From Malaciobacter marinus (lineage in GTDB: Bacteria; Campylobacterota; Campylobacteria; Campylobacterales; Arcobacteraceae), in the NCBI RefSeq assembly GCF_003544855.1, contig NZ_CP032101.1, positions 1,426,001 to 1,490,000 on the forward strand: a stretch of 64,000 nt of DNA, given 5' to 3'. Below, one piece after another: positions 34,115-43,658 of this stretch. Positions within the stretch are counted from its first letter, which is position 1. Each line of letters begins with the position of its first letter. The position numbers and the translations under genes are program-made. A model generated the notes under the pieces. That model had not been told where the DNA came from. It saw nothing but the letters and a program-made list of their open reading frames with translations, and did not search any database.

Positions 34115-35630
34115 TATAATCATCTTTTCTTTTCTTTTAATTATTGCAGCCTTGTCTCTTATGACATATAAAATTAAATATTTGAATTTTCCTTTATTCC
34201 AAGATGAAACAGTTAATATTTGGAATATCGAAGCAAAAATCACTTTTAATGCAAGAAAAGAGCAAAGTGCTTCAATTTCTATGACTTTACCATCAAAACA
34301 AGATGGTTTAATGATTATAAATGAAGAATCAAGTTCTGCAAATTTTGGATACTCAAATAGTTTTATTAATGGTTTGAAAAAAGGAAATTGGACAAAAAGA
34401 GAAGTTCAAGGGGAACAAGTATTATATTATTCAATAGATGTAATAAAAGACCCATTTTTTAAAGTAGAACAAAAAGATGAAATAGATGAAAGAATTTTTA
34501 GAAAAGAAGTCTCAACTGCTTTTGCACAAGCTTCAACTTCATTATTAAATAGTATTTATGAAAAAAGTGCAAATGGTGTTAGCTTTACATCTTTATTAAT
34601 AAAAGAGTTTAACTTAAAAGAACCCTCTCAAGCAACAACAATGATAAAAAATAATTTTATGAAAACAAATAAACAAAAAAGAGATACATTAGTTCAATTA
34701 ATAGATAAAATGGAATATAAAGTAAGAACTATTGGAGCATTATATTTAAAAGATAGACAAAGAAATATTGAGTTAACTCATATGCTTGAAGTTTTTTATA
34801 AAGATAAATGGCATTTATTTGATATAAACAAAGGTGAAATATCAAAAAACAGTAATATTTTTATTTGGCAAAGAGGTTCTCAATATTTATTAGATGCAGA
34901 AGGAGTTAGAAATTCAGATGTTAGATTTTCTGTAACAAAAAATATTGTTCCTGCTAGAAGTGCAGCATTATCAAAAGATGTAAAAAACCAAAATACTTTA
35001 TTAGATTTTTCATTATTTGTACTACCAAATGAAGCTCAAAATACATTTAAACTACTTTTATTAGTGCCTCTTGGTGCATTAGTAGTAGTAATTATGAGAG
35101 TTTTTGTTGGAATTAAAACATCAGGAACATTCATGCCAATTTTATTATCAATGGCATTTATTGAGACTCAACTTCTTCCTGGTATTTTGATGTTTATTTT
35201 AGTAGTTACCATTGGACTTGTTGTGAGGTCATACTTATCTTACTTAAATCTTTTATTAGTAGCAAGGATATCTGCTGTATTAATTGTAGTTGTAGGAATT
35301 ATGGCATTTGTTGCCATATTATCACAAAAACTAGGCCTTCAATATGCTACAAGCATTACATTTTTTCCAATCATCATTTTAGCTTGGACAATAGAAAGAA
35401 TGTCTATTATTTGGGAAGAAGATGGACCAAAAGAAGTTCTTTTACAAGGTAGTGGTTCATTACTTGTATCAATTTTAGCATTTTTTGCAATGACAAATAG
35501 TGTACTTAGCTTTATAACATTTAATTTTCCTGAGGTTTTATTAGCTGTACTTGGAGTAATTATACTACTTGGAAGATATAGTGGATATAGATTAAGTGAA
35601 CTTTATAGATTTAAATCAATGGTTGATTAA
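34098..35630 (+). CDS. Seven-helix membrane protein with inactive transglutaminase-like domain
   Basis: The 510-residue product has an N-terminal anchor helix, a periplasmic domain of about 290 residues that matches the inactive transglutaminase-fold proteins, and seven C-terminal membrane helices (from NTFKLLLLVPLGALVVVIM onward). The segment VGIKTSGTFMPILLSMAF is characteristic. In other genomes this protein is found with an ATP-grasp ligase and a retropepsin-like protein, exactly as here. The module's substrate is not established to my knowledge. Confidence 0.75.
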   Translation: MKLKNNIIIFSFLLIIAALSLMTYKIKYLNFPLFQDETVNIWNIEAKITFNARKEQSASISMTLPSKQDGLMIINEESSSANFGYSNSFINGLKKGNWTKREVQGEQVLYYSIDVIKDPFFKVEQKDEIDERIFRKEVSTAFAQASTSLLNSIYEKSANGVSFTSLLIKEFNLKEPSQATTMIKNNFMKTNKQKRDTLVQLIDKMEYKVRTIGALYLKDRQRNIELTHMLEVFYKDKWHLFDINKGEISKNSNIFIWQRGSQYLLDAEGVRNSDVRFSVTKNIVPARSAALSKDVKNQNTLLDFSLFVLPNEAQNTFKLLLLVPLGALVVVIMRVFVGIKTSGTFMPILLSMAFIETQLLPGILMFILVVTIGLVVRSYLSYLNLLLVARISAVLIVVVGIMAFVAILSQKLGLQYATSITFFPIIILAWTIERMSIIWEEDGPKEVLLQGSGSLLVSILAFFAMTNSVLSFITFNFPEVLLAVLGVIILLGRYSGYRLSELYRFKSMVD

Positions 35631-35631
35631 G

Positions 35632-36570
35632 ATGTTCTTTGCTAACCCTTTTAAACTAAAAGAACTTGGTATTTTAGGTATGAATAATAGAAATATCAAC
35701 TATATAGGTAAGTTAAATAAAAGAAAAAACTTCCCTTTGGTTGATGATAAGTTAAAAACTAAACAAATTGCACAAGAACATAATATTGCAGTTCCTGAGT
35801 TATTGGGATTTATAGAATATCAAGTACAAATTAATAACTTTAAGCATTATATAAAAAATGAAAATGGATTTGTTATCAAACCAGCACAAGGAAGTGGTGG
35901 AAAAGGAATCCTAGTTATAATAAAAACAGTTGGAAATAAATTTATTAAGCCAAATGGAGTTGAAGTTGGATATTCTGATATTAAAAGACATATTTCAAAT
36001 ATATTAAGTGGTCTTTACTCACTTGGTGGAAAAAATGATGTAGCAGTCTTTGAAAAACTAGTAGAGTTTGATTCTGTATTTGATGGCTTTAGCTATGAAG
36101 GTGTTCCTGATGTTAGAGTTGTTGTTTATAAAGGTTATCCCGCTCTTGCTATGATGAGATTATCTACTTCAAATAGTGATGGGAAAGCAAATCTTCATCA
36201 AGGTGCTGTAGGCGTTGGTATTGATATTAAAACAGGTAAAGCTTTAAATGCAGTCCAATTTGATAGACCTGTGCAAGTTCATCCTGATACACAAAAGCCT
36301 CTAAAAGAGTTAAAGGTTCCTTTTTGGGATGATATATTACTTCTTGCTTCAAAATGTTATGATATGACTAATATGGGCTATTTAGGTGCTGATATTGTAA
36401 TTGATAAAAATAAAGGTCCTTTAGTTTTAGAACTTAATGCAAGACCAGGTTTAGCTATACAAATAGCAAATGGTATTGGTGCTCAAAGAAGATTTAAAAA
36501 GATAGATAAAGTTAAATATAAAGAGTCTGACCCAGAAAAAAGAGTACTTTTTTCTAAGACAAACTTCTAA
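35632..36570 (+). CDS. RimK-like ATP-grasp ligase (alpha-L-glutamate ligase-like)
   Basis: The 312-residue product is a cytoplasmic ATP-grasp enzyme: MNNRNINYIGKLNKR near the N-terminus, FVIKPAQGSGGKGILVI (nucleotide-binding), PDVRVVVYKGYPALAMMRL and the metal-binding VLELNARPGLAIQIANG. Members are predicted to ligate amino acids to a peptide or protein acceptor. I choose the ATG at 35632, just after the upstream stop, because homologous sequence starts at MFFANPFKLKELGILG. An ATG at 35596 would add 12 residues inside the previous gene. Confidence 0.78.
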   Translation: MFFANPFKLKELGILGMNNRNINYIGKLNKRKNFPLVDDKLKTKQIAQEHNIAVPELLGFIEYQVQINNFKHYIKNENGFVIKPAQGSGGKGILVIIKTVGNKFIKPNGVEVGYSDIKRHISNILSGLYSLGGKNDVAVFEKLVEFDSVFDGFSYEGVPDVRVVVYKGYPALAMMRLSTSNSDGKANLHQGAVGVGIDIKTGKALNAVQFDRPVQVHPDTQKPLKELKVPFWDDILLLASKCYDMTNMGYLGADIVIDKNKGPLVLELNARPGLAIQIANGIGAQRRFKKIDKVKYKESDPEKRVLFSKTNF

Positions 36571-36600
36571 AAGTAAGAATTAAATATATTCTTACTTTTT
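36570..36600. terminator. Bidirectional terminator between the ATP-grasp gene and putA
   Basis: AAAGTAAGAAT (36570-36580) pairs with ATTCTTACTTT (36588-36598) around a 7-nt loop, with T residues after it on the plus strand and A residues before it, so it can serve both directions. Confidence 0.65.
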
Positions 36601-39600
36601 ACCATACTCTCTTGCTCCAATATTACCATATCTATGATATGAATGAGAAATACTTTGTTCTTTAAAGTAATTAAGTAATTCTATTCTTCCTTCCATCATA
36701 GGTTTCATTCTTATAATAAATGTTCCAAGATGTTTACTTGCAGCTTCAAATATTGACTCTGGAACTTTTGATATATCAGAATAAATCACTCTTTCATAAC
36801 TTCCAATCACATCAGCAAGCTTTTCATTTGTATGTTTTACAATTCTATCTTTTGAAGTAAATAAAACTGTTGCATCTTTTAAGAACTCCTCTATTCTTTC
36901 ATTATTATCAATTGATACTGTAAAATGTACCCCAGATATTTTTGCAGCTAAAACTCTACTTATAATATCAAAGAAAGAGTCATCATTACTTACTCTAATA
37001 ATTACTCTATTTAAAGGAAGATATCTAAAATGATTATCTTCACCTCTTACTTTTATATAATCTTTTTCAACATTAAACTCTGTATGAAAATTATGATAAT
37101 ATGATTGTACTGCTATTTCAAGCTTTTCAAACTCTTCTTTTTCATTTGTATATTTATCTTTACAATGGCTAATAAATCTTGTTAGATCTGTGTGAAAGTT
37201 TTTTATAATTTCAGGTTTACCCACTTCTTCAAAATCAACAAACTGTGTTATATAGTTATAAATACCAACTTTTCTTCCTGCTCCAATTGCTGATTTACCC
37301 ATTCCACCAAAAGGTTGTCTTAAAACAATAGCACCTGTTGTTCCTCTATTAATATAAAGATTTCCAGATTTAATATTTTCTCTCCAGTAATTAACTTCTC
37401 TTTCATCTAAAGATTCAATTCCTGAAGTTAATCCATATCCAGTTGCATTTACAATATCAACAGCATGTTTTACATTTCTTGCTTTAATAACTGCTAAAAC
37501 TGGTCCAAAAAGTTCATTCATATGAATAAAACTACCCTCTTTTACGTTCCATTTAATTGAAGGTTTTAACATATACTCATTATCTTCTGCATATGATGGT
37601 GCTAATGCCCACTCTTCACCCTCTTCCAGATTTTCAATTGCTTCTTTTAATTTTCCAGATACACTATTTGCTAAAGTACCAATTCTATTTTTTAAATCCC
37701 AAATAGAACCAACACTCATTGATTTTGCTGTATCAATTAATGCTTTTTTGAAATTTTCATCATTATAAACTTCTTCTTCTAATACAAGCAATGATGTAGC
37801 ACTACATTTTTGTCCAGAGTTTCCAAATGCACTTTGACAAACATTTTTAATTGCTTGATCTCTATCTGCCATATTTGTAACAATAGTCGCATCTTTTCCA
37901 CCTGTTTCAGCAGTTAAAAGTAAATCTGGTCTTGTTTTAAGCATTGAGGCAGCTGTGTCTTCTCCACCTGTTAAAATTACATAATCAACATCTTTATTTC
38001 CAACTAAATGCTCACCTGCTAATACTCCAGGACAAGGAACAAATTGTAATACATTTTTTGATATTCCAGCATCCCAAAAACATTTGCACATTTCATAAGC
38101 TGTTAAGGCTGCAACTGTTGCAGGTTTAATAATTACTGTGTTTCCAGCTGCTAAAGTAGCTGCTACACCTCCTAAAGGAATTGCAACAGGGAAATTCCAT
38201 GGAGGGATTACAACACCAACACCTTTTCCTTTAAACTTTAAATTTGTATACTCTTCAAAATATCTTGATGAGTGTGCATAAAATTCAATAAAATCAACTG
38301 CTTCACTAACTTCTACATCAGTTTCTGTAAATACTTTTCCAACTTCTGCAGCTGCTACACCTATTAAGTCATCTCTTCTTTCACGAACTTTTATAGCTGC
38401 TTGTTTTAAAAGTTCATGTCTTTGAGCATAAGTTTTACTTCTCCACCCATCAATATCAATCTTAGCAGTTTCAACTGCTCTTTTTAAATCATCTTCATTT
38501 GCCATAGCAAATTTACCTGCTAGAACTTCATCTTTTAGTTGAGATTTATCTATTGCTTTATAAACTTTTCTTCCTGTAACTATCTCTTTGCCTGCAACTA
38601 CTATTGGTTTAGTTTCATGTTCAGTATCTTTAGAAAATTTCCATTTTTTTACAATTTCTTTAGCCCATTCTTGATTTTGAGATAAGATAAAGTCTGTATC
38701 TGGTTCTGCATGATAAGCACTAGTATCATAAGATGAATTATTAAAAGTATCCCATTTTTCAGTTAATCTGTTTTGTGTTCTAAAACTACCTACAAATGCT
38801 TCATCTTCCAACTCAAATGATTTAATAAATAATGCTTTTTGGTCATTCCAATCTTTTGTTCCAACTTTTAATCCAAAAGAGTATCTAATAAAATTATTTG
38901 GTCCTGTATTTTCATCTAATCTTCTAACTAAATATGCAATAGCATTTGTAAACTGTTCTTTTGCCGCAGTTGGTGCATATAAAATCACATCTTTTGAAAT
39001 TTCATTAATTGCCAATCTTGCAGATTCGCTCATTCCTTCTAGCATCTCTAATGTATGAAATTTAGTAGTTGCATTATGCTCTGCTAAAACCGTTGCAAAT
39101 GCTAGTTCAAATAGATTGTGTGAAGCAGTTCCTACATGCATATAAGGAGCATTGTCTTTATCAAGTGCAAACTTAACCATTCTTTTATAGTTTGCATCAG
39201 TATGGCTTTTATTTGTATATGTTACCATATCCCAGTGCTTTTGAGAGGCTTCTGTTTCTTCCATCTCCATATTTGCACCTTTTACTAACCTAAACTTAAT
39301 AGGACTTCCACCCTCACTTACTCTTTGTTTTGCCCATTGACATAAATCTTTTTGTACTAAAAATGAATCTGGAATATAAGCTTGAAGTACAATTCCTGCA
39401 TAAAAATCTTTAAATTGTGGTAATGATAGTGTTCTTTTAAATACTTCAACAGTAATTGCCAAATCCTTATACTCTTCCATATCAAGATTAATAAATTTAT
39501 TTATTTTTGTTCCATCAGGTGCTATATAAGGATATTTTTTTGCTTGTTCATAAATTCTTGTTAATTTTTTAACTAAAATTGCTACTGTACCTTCAAAATC

Positions 39601-40173
39601 CATTGAGTTGATTTGAGAATAAATTGTTGATATCTTAATAGAAATATAATCAATATTTGGATTTTCTAAAGCTTTTAAATATTTTTGGATTCGCTCTTCT
39701 GCTTCATTTTCTCCAAGAACAACTTCACCAATAAGATTAATATTGATTCTTGTTCCTTCTTTTTTCCTTTTTTCCAAATGTTCATTAAAAGGTTCATCTT
39801 CACCTTTAATTACAACAGTTTTAGTATCTTCTCTAATTTGATTAACAAATAAAGGAACTGAAAGGTCTGGCAAGTATTTACCAAAGTTTTGGAAAAGCCA
39901 TAAAAGTGTTTTATCTTTAGTAGTAAAAAAATGTGCCATTCCATGCTTTTCAAGTAAGAAAATTATTTGATCGGCTACTCTTTTATTAGAGTTTGTTCTA
40001 AAACACTGATCCATTAACTCAATCAAAAGTGCTTTATCCTCTGGATGAGCAAGCATCTTTTTCATTTTTATAGAAAAGTCTTTATCCCAATCACTTATAA
40101 GTGTAGTTGACTTGTTTTGCCATCTTTCTGCTAAATTTATAGTTTTTTCTATTAATTCTTGTTCATTTTTCAT
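36592..40173 (-). CDS. putA: Bifunctional proline dehydrogenase / P5C dehydrogenase PutA
   Basis: The 1193-residue product has an N-terminal helical arm, a proline dehydrogenase barrel (IKISTIYSQI, RLVKGANMEMEE, VGTASHNLFELAFA) and a glutamate-semialdehyde dehydrogenase (VIPPWNFPVAIPLGGVAA, catalytic Cys in FGNSGQKCSATS). A C-terminal ALDH-like extension of about 190 residues follows. It oxidises proline to glutamate with channelling between the sites. The N-terminal ribbon-helix-helix repressor domain of Escherichia PutA is absent, so control must be external; a structured leader lies upstream. Confidence 0.94.
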   Translation of the reverse strand: MKNEQELIEKTINLAERWQNKSTTLISDWDKDFSIKMKKMLAHPEDKALLIELMDQCFRTNSNKRVADQIIFLLEKHGMAHFFTTKDKTLLWLFQNFGKYLPDLSVPLFVNQIREDTKTVVIKGEDEPFNEHLEKRKKEGTRININLIGEVVLGENEAEERIQKYLKALENPNIDYISIKISTIYSQINSMDFEGTVAILVKKLTRIYEQAKKYPYIAPDGTKINKFINLDMEEYKDLAITVEVFKRTLSLPQFKDFYAGIVLQAYIPDSFLVQKDLCQWAKQRVSEGGSPIKFRLVKGANMEMEETEASQKHWDMVTYTNKSHTDANYKRMVKFALDKDNAPYMHVGTASHNLFELAFATVLAEHNATTKFHTLEMLEGMSESARLAINEISKDVILYAPTAAKEQFTNAIAYLVRRLDENTGPNNFIRYSFGLKVGTKDWNDQKALFIKSFELEDEAFVGSFRTQNRLTEKWDTFNNSSYDTSAYHAEPDTDFILSQNQEWAKEIVKKWKFSKDTEHETKPIVVAGKEIVTGRKVYKAIDKSQLKDEVLAGKFAMANEDDLKRAVETAKIDIDGWRSKTYAQRHELLKQAAIKVRERRDDLIGVAAAEVGKVFTETDVEVSEAVDFIEFYAHSSRYFEEYTNLKFKGKGVGVVIPPWNFPVAIPLGGVAATLAAGNTVIIKPATVAALTAYEMCKCFWDAGISKNVLQFVPCPGVLAGEHLVGNKDVDYVILTGGEDTAASMLKTRPDLLLTAETGGKDATIVTNMADRDQAIKNVCQSAFGNSGQKCSATSLLVLEEEVYNDENFKKALIDTAKSMSVGSIWDLKNRIGTLANSVSGKLKEAIENLEEGEEWALAPSYAEDNEYMLKPSIKWNVKEGSFIHMNELFGPVLAVIKARNVKHAVDIVNATGYGLTSGIESLDEREVNYWRENIKSGNLYINRGTTGAIVLRQPFGGMGKSAIGAGRKVGIYNYITQFVDFEEVGKPEIIKNFHTDLTRFISHCKDKYTNEKEEFEKLEIAVQSYYHNFHTEFNVEKDYIKVRGEDNHFRYLPLNRVIIRVSNDDSFFDIISRVLAAKISGVHFTVSIDNNERIEEFLKDATVLFTSKDRIVKHTNEKLADVIGSYERVIYSDISKVPESIFEAASKHLGTFIIRMKPMMEGRIELLNYFKEQSISHSYHRYGNIGAREYGKK

Positions 40174-40188
40174 GCAATATCCTTAAAA

Positions 40189-40280
40189 TTAATTGTATTT
40201 TAAATAAATTTTAAGTAGCTTTACACGCACTTTAATGTGTTTTGAGGGTACAACCGCCAAGTATGCCCTCATGCTACTTA
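40189..40280 (-). promoter_or_regulatory. Structured three-way-junction leader of putA with an overlapping 27-codon ORF
   Basis: Read leftward, the livF-putA gap folds into three helices. P1 pairs TAAGTAGC (40273-40280) with GCTACTTA (40212-40219). P2 pairs TGAGGG (40266-40271) with CCCTCA (40243-40248) and is capped by TAC-GTA around TTGGCGGTT. P3 pairs ACAC with GTGT (40223-40240). An ORF of 27 codons starts at ATG 40272 and ends at TAA 40189, without a good ribosome site. No known riboswitch class is recognised. It could be a cis-regulatory element for putA, a leader peptide, or one copy of a dispersed palindromic repeat. Confidence 0.5.
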
Positions 40281-40284
40281 TAAC

Positions 40285-41004
40285 CTAATGCTTTTTACCT
40301 AAATATGCTTCTTGAATTGCTTTTGAACTTAACAACTCTTCTGATGTTCCCTCATGAGTTATTTTTCCAACTTCAAGTACATAACCTCTATTTGCCAATT
40401 TTAATGCAGCTTTTGCATTTTGTTCAACTATTAAAACTGTTACCCCACTTAATGCAATCTCTTTTACTGCTTTAAATATAGATTTTATTAAAATTGGTGC
40501 AAGACCCAAACTTGGTTCATCTAAGATAAGAAGTTTTGGCTTACTCATAATAGCTCTACCAATTGCAAGCATTTGTTGCTCACCACCACTTAAAGTACCT
40601 GCAAGTTGTTTTCTTCTCTCTTTTAATCTTGGTAAAATATCATAAATCCACTCTAATGTTTCCTTATCATGGTCTTTTAAAGTATATGCTCCCATCATAA
40701 GATTTTCTTCAACTGTAAGTGTTCCAAAAACTCTTCTTCCCTCAGGTGAGTGAGACATACCTAAACTTACAATATCATGTGCTGCTGTATTTGTAATATC
40801 ATTTTTATCAAAAATAATATTTCCTGATTTTGATTTTAATAATCCTGAGATAGTCTTTAATGTTGTTGTTTTACCAGCACCATTTGCTCCAAGAATCGTT
40901 ACAACTTCACCTTTATGAACTTTTAAAGAAATCCCTTTAATTGCAGCAATTGCTCCGTAACTTACATGTAAATCTCTTACATCTAATAAAATTTCATTTT
41001 GCAT
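40285..41004 (-). CDS. livF: Branched-chain amino-acid ABC transporter ATPase LivF
   Basis: The 239-residue ABC ATPase shows Walker A GANGAGKTT, a Q-loop region (SHSPEGRRVFGTLTVEENL, typical of LivF), the signature LSGGEQQML, Walker B LLILDEPSLGLAP and the switch His region (VEQNAKAAL). It powers uptake of branched-chain or related amino acids with LivG. Last gene of the leftward livKHMGF operon; its start overlaps the livG stop. Confidence 0.92.
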   Translation of the reverse strand: MQNEILLDVRDLHVSYGAIAAIKGISLKVHKGEVVTILGANGAGKTTTLKTISGLLKSKSGNIIFDKNDITNTAAHDIVSLGMSHSPEGRRVFGTLTVEENLMMGAYTLKDHDKETLEWIYDILPRLKERRKQLAGTLSGGEQQMLAIGRAIMSKPKLLILDEPSLGLAPILIKSIFKAVKEIALSGVTVLIVEQNAKAALKLANRGYVLEVGKITHEGTSEELLSSKAIQEAYLGKKH

Positions 41005-41783
41005 TACTCTTCATCCTCGTCATCATCACTACCAATATAAGCTTCAATTACTCTTGGGTCATCTTGAACAAAATCTGGTTCACCTTGAGATATCTCTTTT
41101 CCAAAATTAATTACAGTTATATAATCTGTTAATTTCATAACCATATCCATATCATGCTCAATCATCATGATTCCAAGACCCATTTCCTTAATTTTTAAGA
41201 TGATATTTGTAAGTTCTATTGTTTCATTTTCATTTAGACCAGCTGCTGGTTCATCTAATATTAAAAGTTCTGGTTCAGCAGCTAATGCTCTTGCCATTTC
41301 TACTTTTCTTTGATTTCCATATGATAAATCACCTGTTGGAATCATCGCAAACTTTGTAAGATTAAAGAAATCCATAAGTTCTTCTACTTTTTTCCAACTT
41401 TTGTCATTGTCTTTTTTATAAAAAGGAGTATGAATGATAGAGTGATACCATTTTTGTTTTGATTTTGTATGGCATCCAGCCATTATATTTTCTGCTACAC
41501 TCATCTCTTTAAAGAGTCTAATATTTTGGAAAGTTCTTAAAACACCTTTTTGAGCAATTTTATGTGCTGGCATTCCAGTAATATCTTCACCTTTGTATTT
41601 AATAGTCCCTTTTTCTGGTTTATAAATCCCAGTTACGCAGTTAAAAAGTGTAGTTTTCCCTGCTCCATTTGGACCAATAATTCCATAAATTTGTCCTGGT
41701 TTAACTTTTATAGTCAAATCATCAATTGCAACCAAACCAAAGAATAGTTTTGAAACATTTTCAATCTCTAATACATATTTCAT
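41004..41783 (-). CDS. livG: Branched-chain amino-acid ABC transporter ATPase LivG
   Basis: The 259-residue ATPase has Walker A GPNGAGKTTLFNC, the LivG-type RTFQNIRLFKEMSVAENIM stretch, signature LSYGNQRKVEMARAL, Walker B LLILDEPAAGLNENE and MIEHDMDMVM. A C-terminal acidic tail (SDDDEDEE) is unusual in its charge. The gene shares single-base overlaps with livM and livF, so the operon is tightly coupled. Confidence 0.92.
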   Translation of the reverse strand: MKYVLEIENVSKLFFGLVAIDDLTIKVKPGQIYGIIGPNGAGKTTLFNCVTGIYKPEKGTIKYKGEDITGMPAHKIAQKGVLRTFQNIRLFKEMSVAENIMAGCHTKSKQKWYHSIIHTPFYKKDNDKSWKKVEELMDFFNLTKFAMIPTGDLSYGNQRKVEMARALAAEPELLILDEPAAGLNENETIELTNIILKIKEMGLGIMMIEHDMDMVMKLTDYITVINFGKEISQGEPDFVQDDPRVIEAYIGSDDDEDEE

Positions 41784-42748
41784 TACTTTTCTCCTTTAAG
41801 CTTAGCTGCTTTTCTTTTTAAATAGTTTGGAATATTCCCAAAAGTCGCAGGCCAAACACCATTTGGTCTTAAAATCATTGTCAAAATCATAGCAGCACCA
41901 AAGATTAAGTATCTTGATTCTTTAAACTCTGTAAATAGTTCAGGAAGTACAAACATCACAAATGTACCAATGATAATACCAGGAAGTGAAGCAGAACCAC
42001 CAACAAGCACAATTGCAAAGAACATAACAGATTGCATAAAGTTAAATGATTCCGGAGATACAGCTGAATATTGAATAGCAAATACCGAACCAGCAGCTCC
42101 TGCTATTGCTGCACCTAAAGCAAAAGCAAATAGTTTGTAATAAGAAACATTTATTCCCATTGATTTAGCTGCAATCTCATCTTTATTTATATAATAAAGC
42201 GCTCTACCATATTTAGAATTATCTAAATTTCTAATTATAAATAAAGTAACTATTAATAAACCAAACGCAATATAATATATTGATGTTTGAGAAAATAGCT
42301 CATATCCAAAAATTCTTACCACATCTATTCCAAAAATTCCATTTGGTCCACCTGTTAAATCAAAAGGATTATTTGATAACACTTGTTCAAAAATAATATT
42401 AAATCCAATTGTGGCAACAAGTAAATAATCACCTCTTAGATGAATAATAGGACCAGCTAATAAAATAGAAACAATAACTGGTAAAATAATAGCAAATGGT
42501 AAAGTCTCAATAATTTCAAGTCCAAAGTGAACATTTAAGATTGCAGTAGCATAAGCACCAATACCAAAAAATATTGCATGCCCCATATTAAAAATACCAG
42601 CTCTACCTAAAATGATATCTTGAGAAAAAGCTACAACTGCAAAAATCAAGAATGTAATACCAATACTTAACCAAGCAGAATCAACTAAAAACGGAAAAAA
42701 TGCCATAACAGCAATAAATAATGTTGCTATAATTGTTGTTTTATTCAT
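41783..42748 (-). CDS. livM: Branched-chain amino-acid ABC transporter permease LivM
   Basis: The 321-residue membrane protein has about nine helices and the LivM signatures GRAGIFNMGHAIFFGIGAYATA and YINKDEIAAKSMGINVSYYKLFAFALGAAIAGAAG, the latter being the EAA-type loop that contacts the ATPase. It pairs with LivH. Length is normal for the short LivM form. Confidence 0.92.
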   Translation of the reverse strand: MNKTTIIATLFIAVMAFFPFLVDSAWLSIGITFLIFAVVAFSQDIILGRAGIFNMGHAIFFGIGAYATAILNVHFGLEIIETLPFAIILPVIVSILLAGPIIHLRGDYLLVATIGFNIIFEQVLSNNPFDLTGGPNGIFGIDVVRIFGYELFSQTSIYYIAFGLLIVTLFIIRNLDNSKYGRALYYINKDEIAAKSMGINVSYYKLFAFALGAAIAGAAGSVFAIQYSAVSPESFNFMQSVMFFAIVLVGGSASLPGIIIGTFVMFVLPELFTEFKESRYLIFGAAMILTMILRPNGVWPATFGNIPNYLKRKAAKLKGEK

Positions 42749-43650
42749 TATACTTTCTCCGCTATTTTTTCACCAAGAATACCAGTTGGTCTAACAATTA
42801 AAATTATAATTAAAAGCATAAATGTAAATGTTTCAGCCCATTCTGTTGATATATATCCTGATATCATTGCATTAAATAATCCTAGTAATAATCCTCCAAG
42901 CATTGCACCTGGAATGTTACCAATACCACCTATAATCGCTGCAATAAAAGCATTTAAACCATAAAGCCATCCCATATCAAAAGTAAGACCTCTATAATAA
43001 ATACCAATAAATAATCCACCTACAGCACCCAATGCTGAACCAACAACAAATATAATCGTAATAATTCTATTTACATTAATACCCATTAATTTTGCTGCAT
43101 CTTGATCAATTGCAGTTGCACGAATTGCAGTTCCTATTTTTGTTTTATTAATAAAAAAGTATAAACCTAGCATTAGTACAGCTGATAAAATCAAAATAAG
43201 TACTTGTGTAAATGTTAAAATTACTCCACCAACTTCCCAAATTGTATTTGGTAATAAATCAGCTGGGAAAATTTTCATATTTGGACCCCAAATTAGCATA
43301 ATTGCATTTTGAATTACAAGGGATGCACCCAGTGCTGAAACAACGGCACTTAATCTTGGTGCCGTTCTTAAAGGCCTATAGGCAAGACGCTCAAGAAGAA
43401 CACCTACAAATGCAACAATAATTGCTGTAAATAAAAATATAATTACTACATTAATCAATGAGTTTGCACTAGCTCCAAAAAACTGAGAAAATATTGTAAG
43501 CCCTACATAAGCAGAAAAGGCAACTAAGTCACCGTGTGCGAAGTTAATTAACTTCATCACACCGTAAACCATTGTATAACCTAAAGCTACCAATGCATAT
43601 AAACTTCCAATAGTTAAACCATTAATTAACTGTTGAAGAAAAGTATCCAT
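42748..43650 (-). CDS. livH: Branched-chain amino-acid ABC transporter permease LivH
   Basis: The 300-residue permease begins with FLQQLINGLTIGSLYALVALGYTMVYGVMKLINFAHGDL, the classic LivH start. It contains the EAA-type loop (RATAIDQDAAKLMGINVNRI) and GGIGNIPGAMLGGLLLGL. It forms the membrane channel with LivM. Eight nt separate it from livK. Confidence 0.93.
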   Translation of the reverse strand: MDTFLQQLINGLTIGSLYALVALGYTMVYGVMKLINFAHGDLVAFSAYVGLTIFSQFFGASANSLINVVIIFLFTAIIVAFVGVLLERLAYRPLRTAPRLSAVVSALGASLVIQNAIMLIWGPNMKIFPADLLPNTIWEVGGVILTFTQVLILILSAVLMLGLYFFINKTKIGTAIRATAIDQDAAKLMGINVNRIITIIFVVGSALGAVGGLFIGIYYRGLTFDMGWLYGLNAFIAAIIGGIGNIPGAMLGGLLLGLFNAMISGYISTEWAETFTFMLLIIILIVRPTGILGEKIAEKV

Positions 43651-43658
43651 TATTTACC

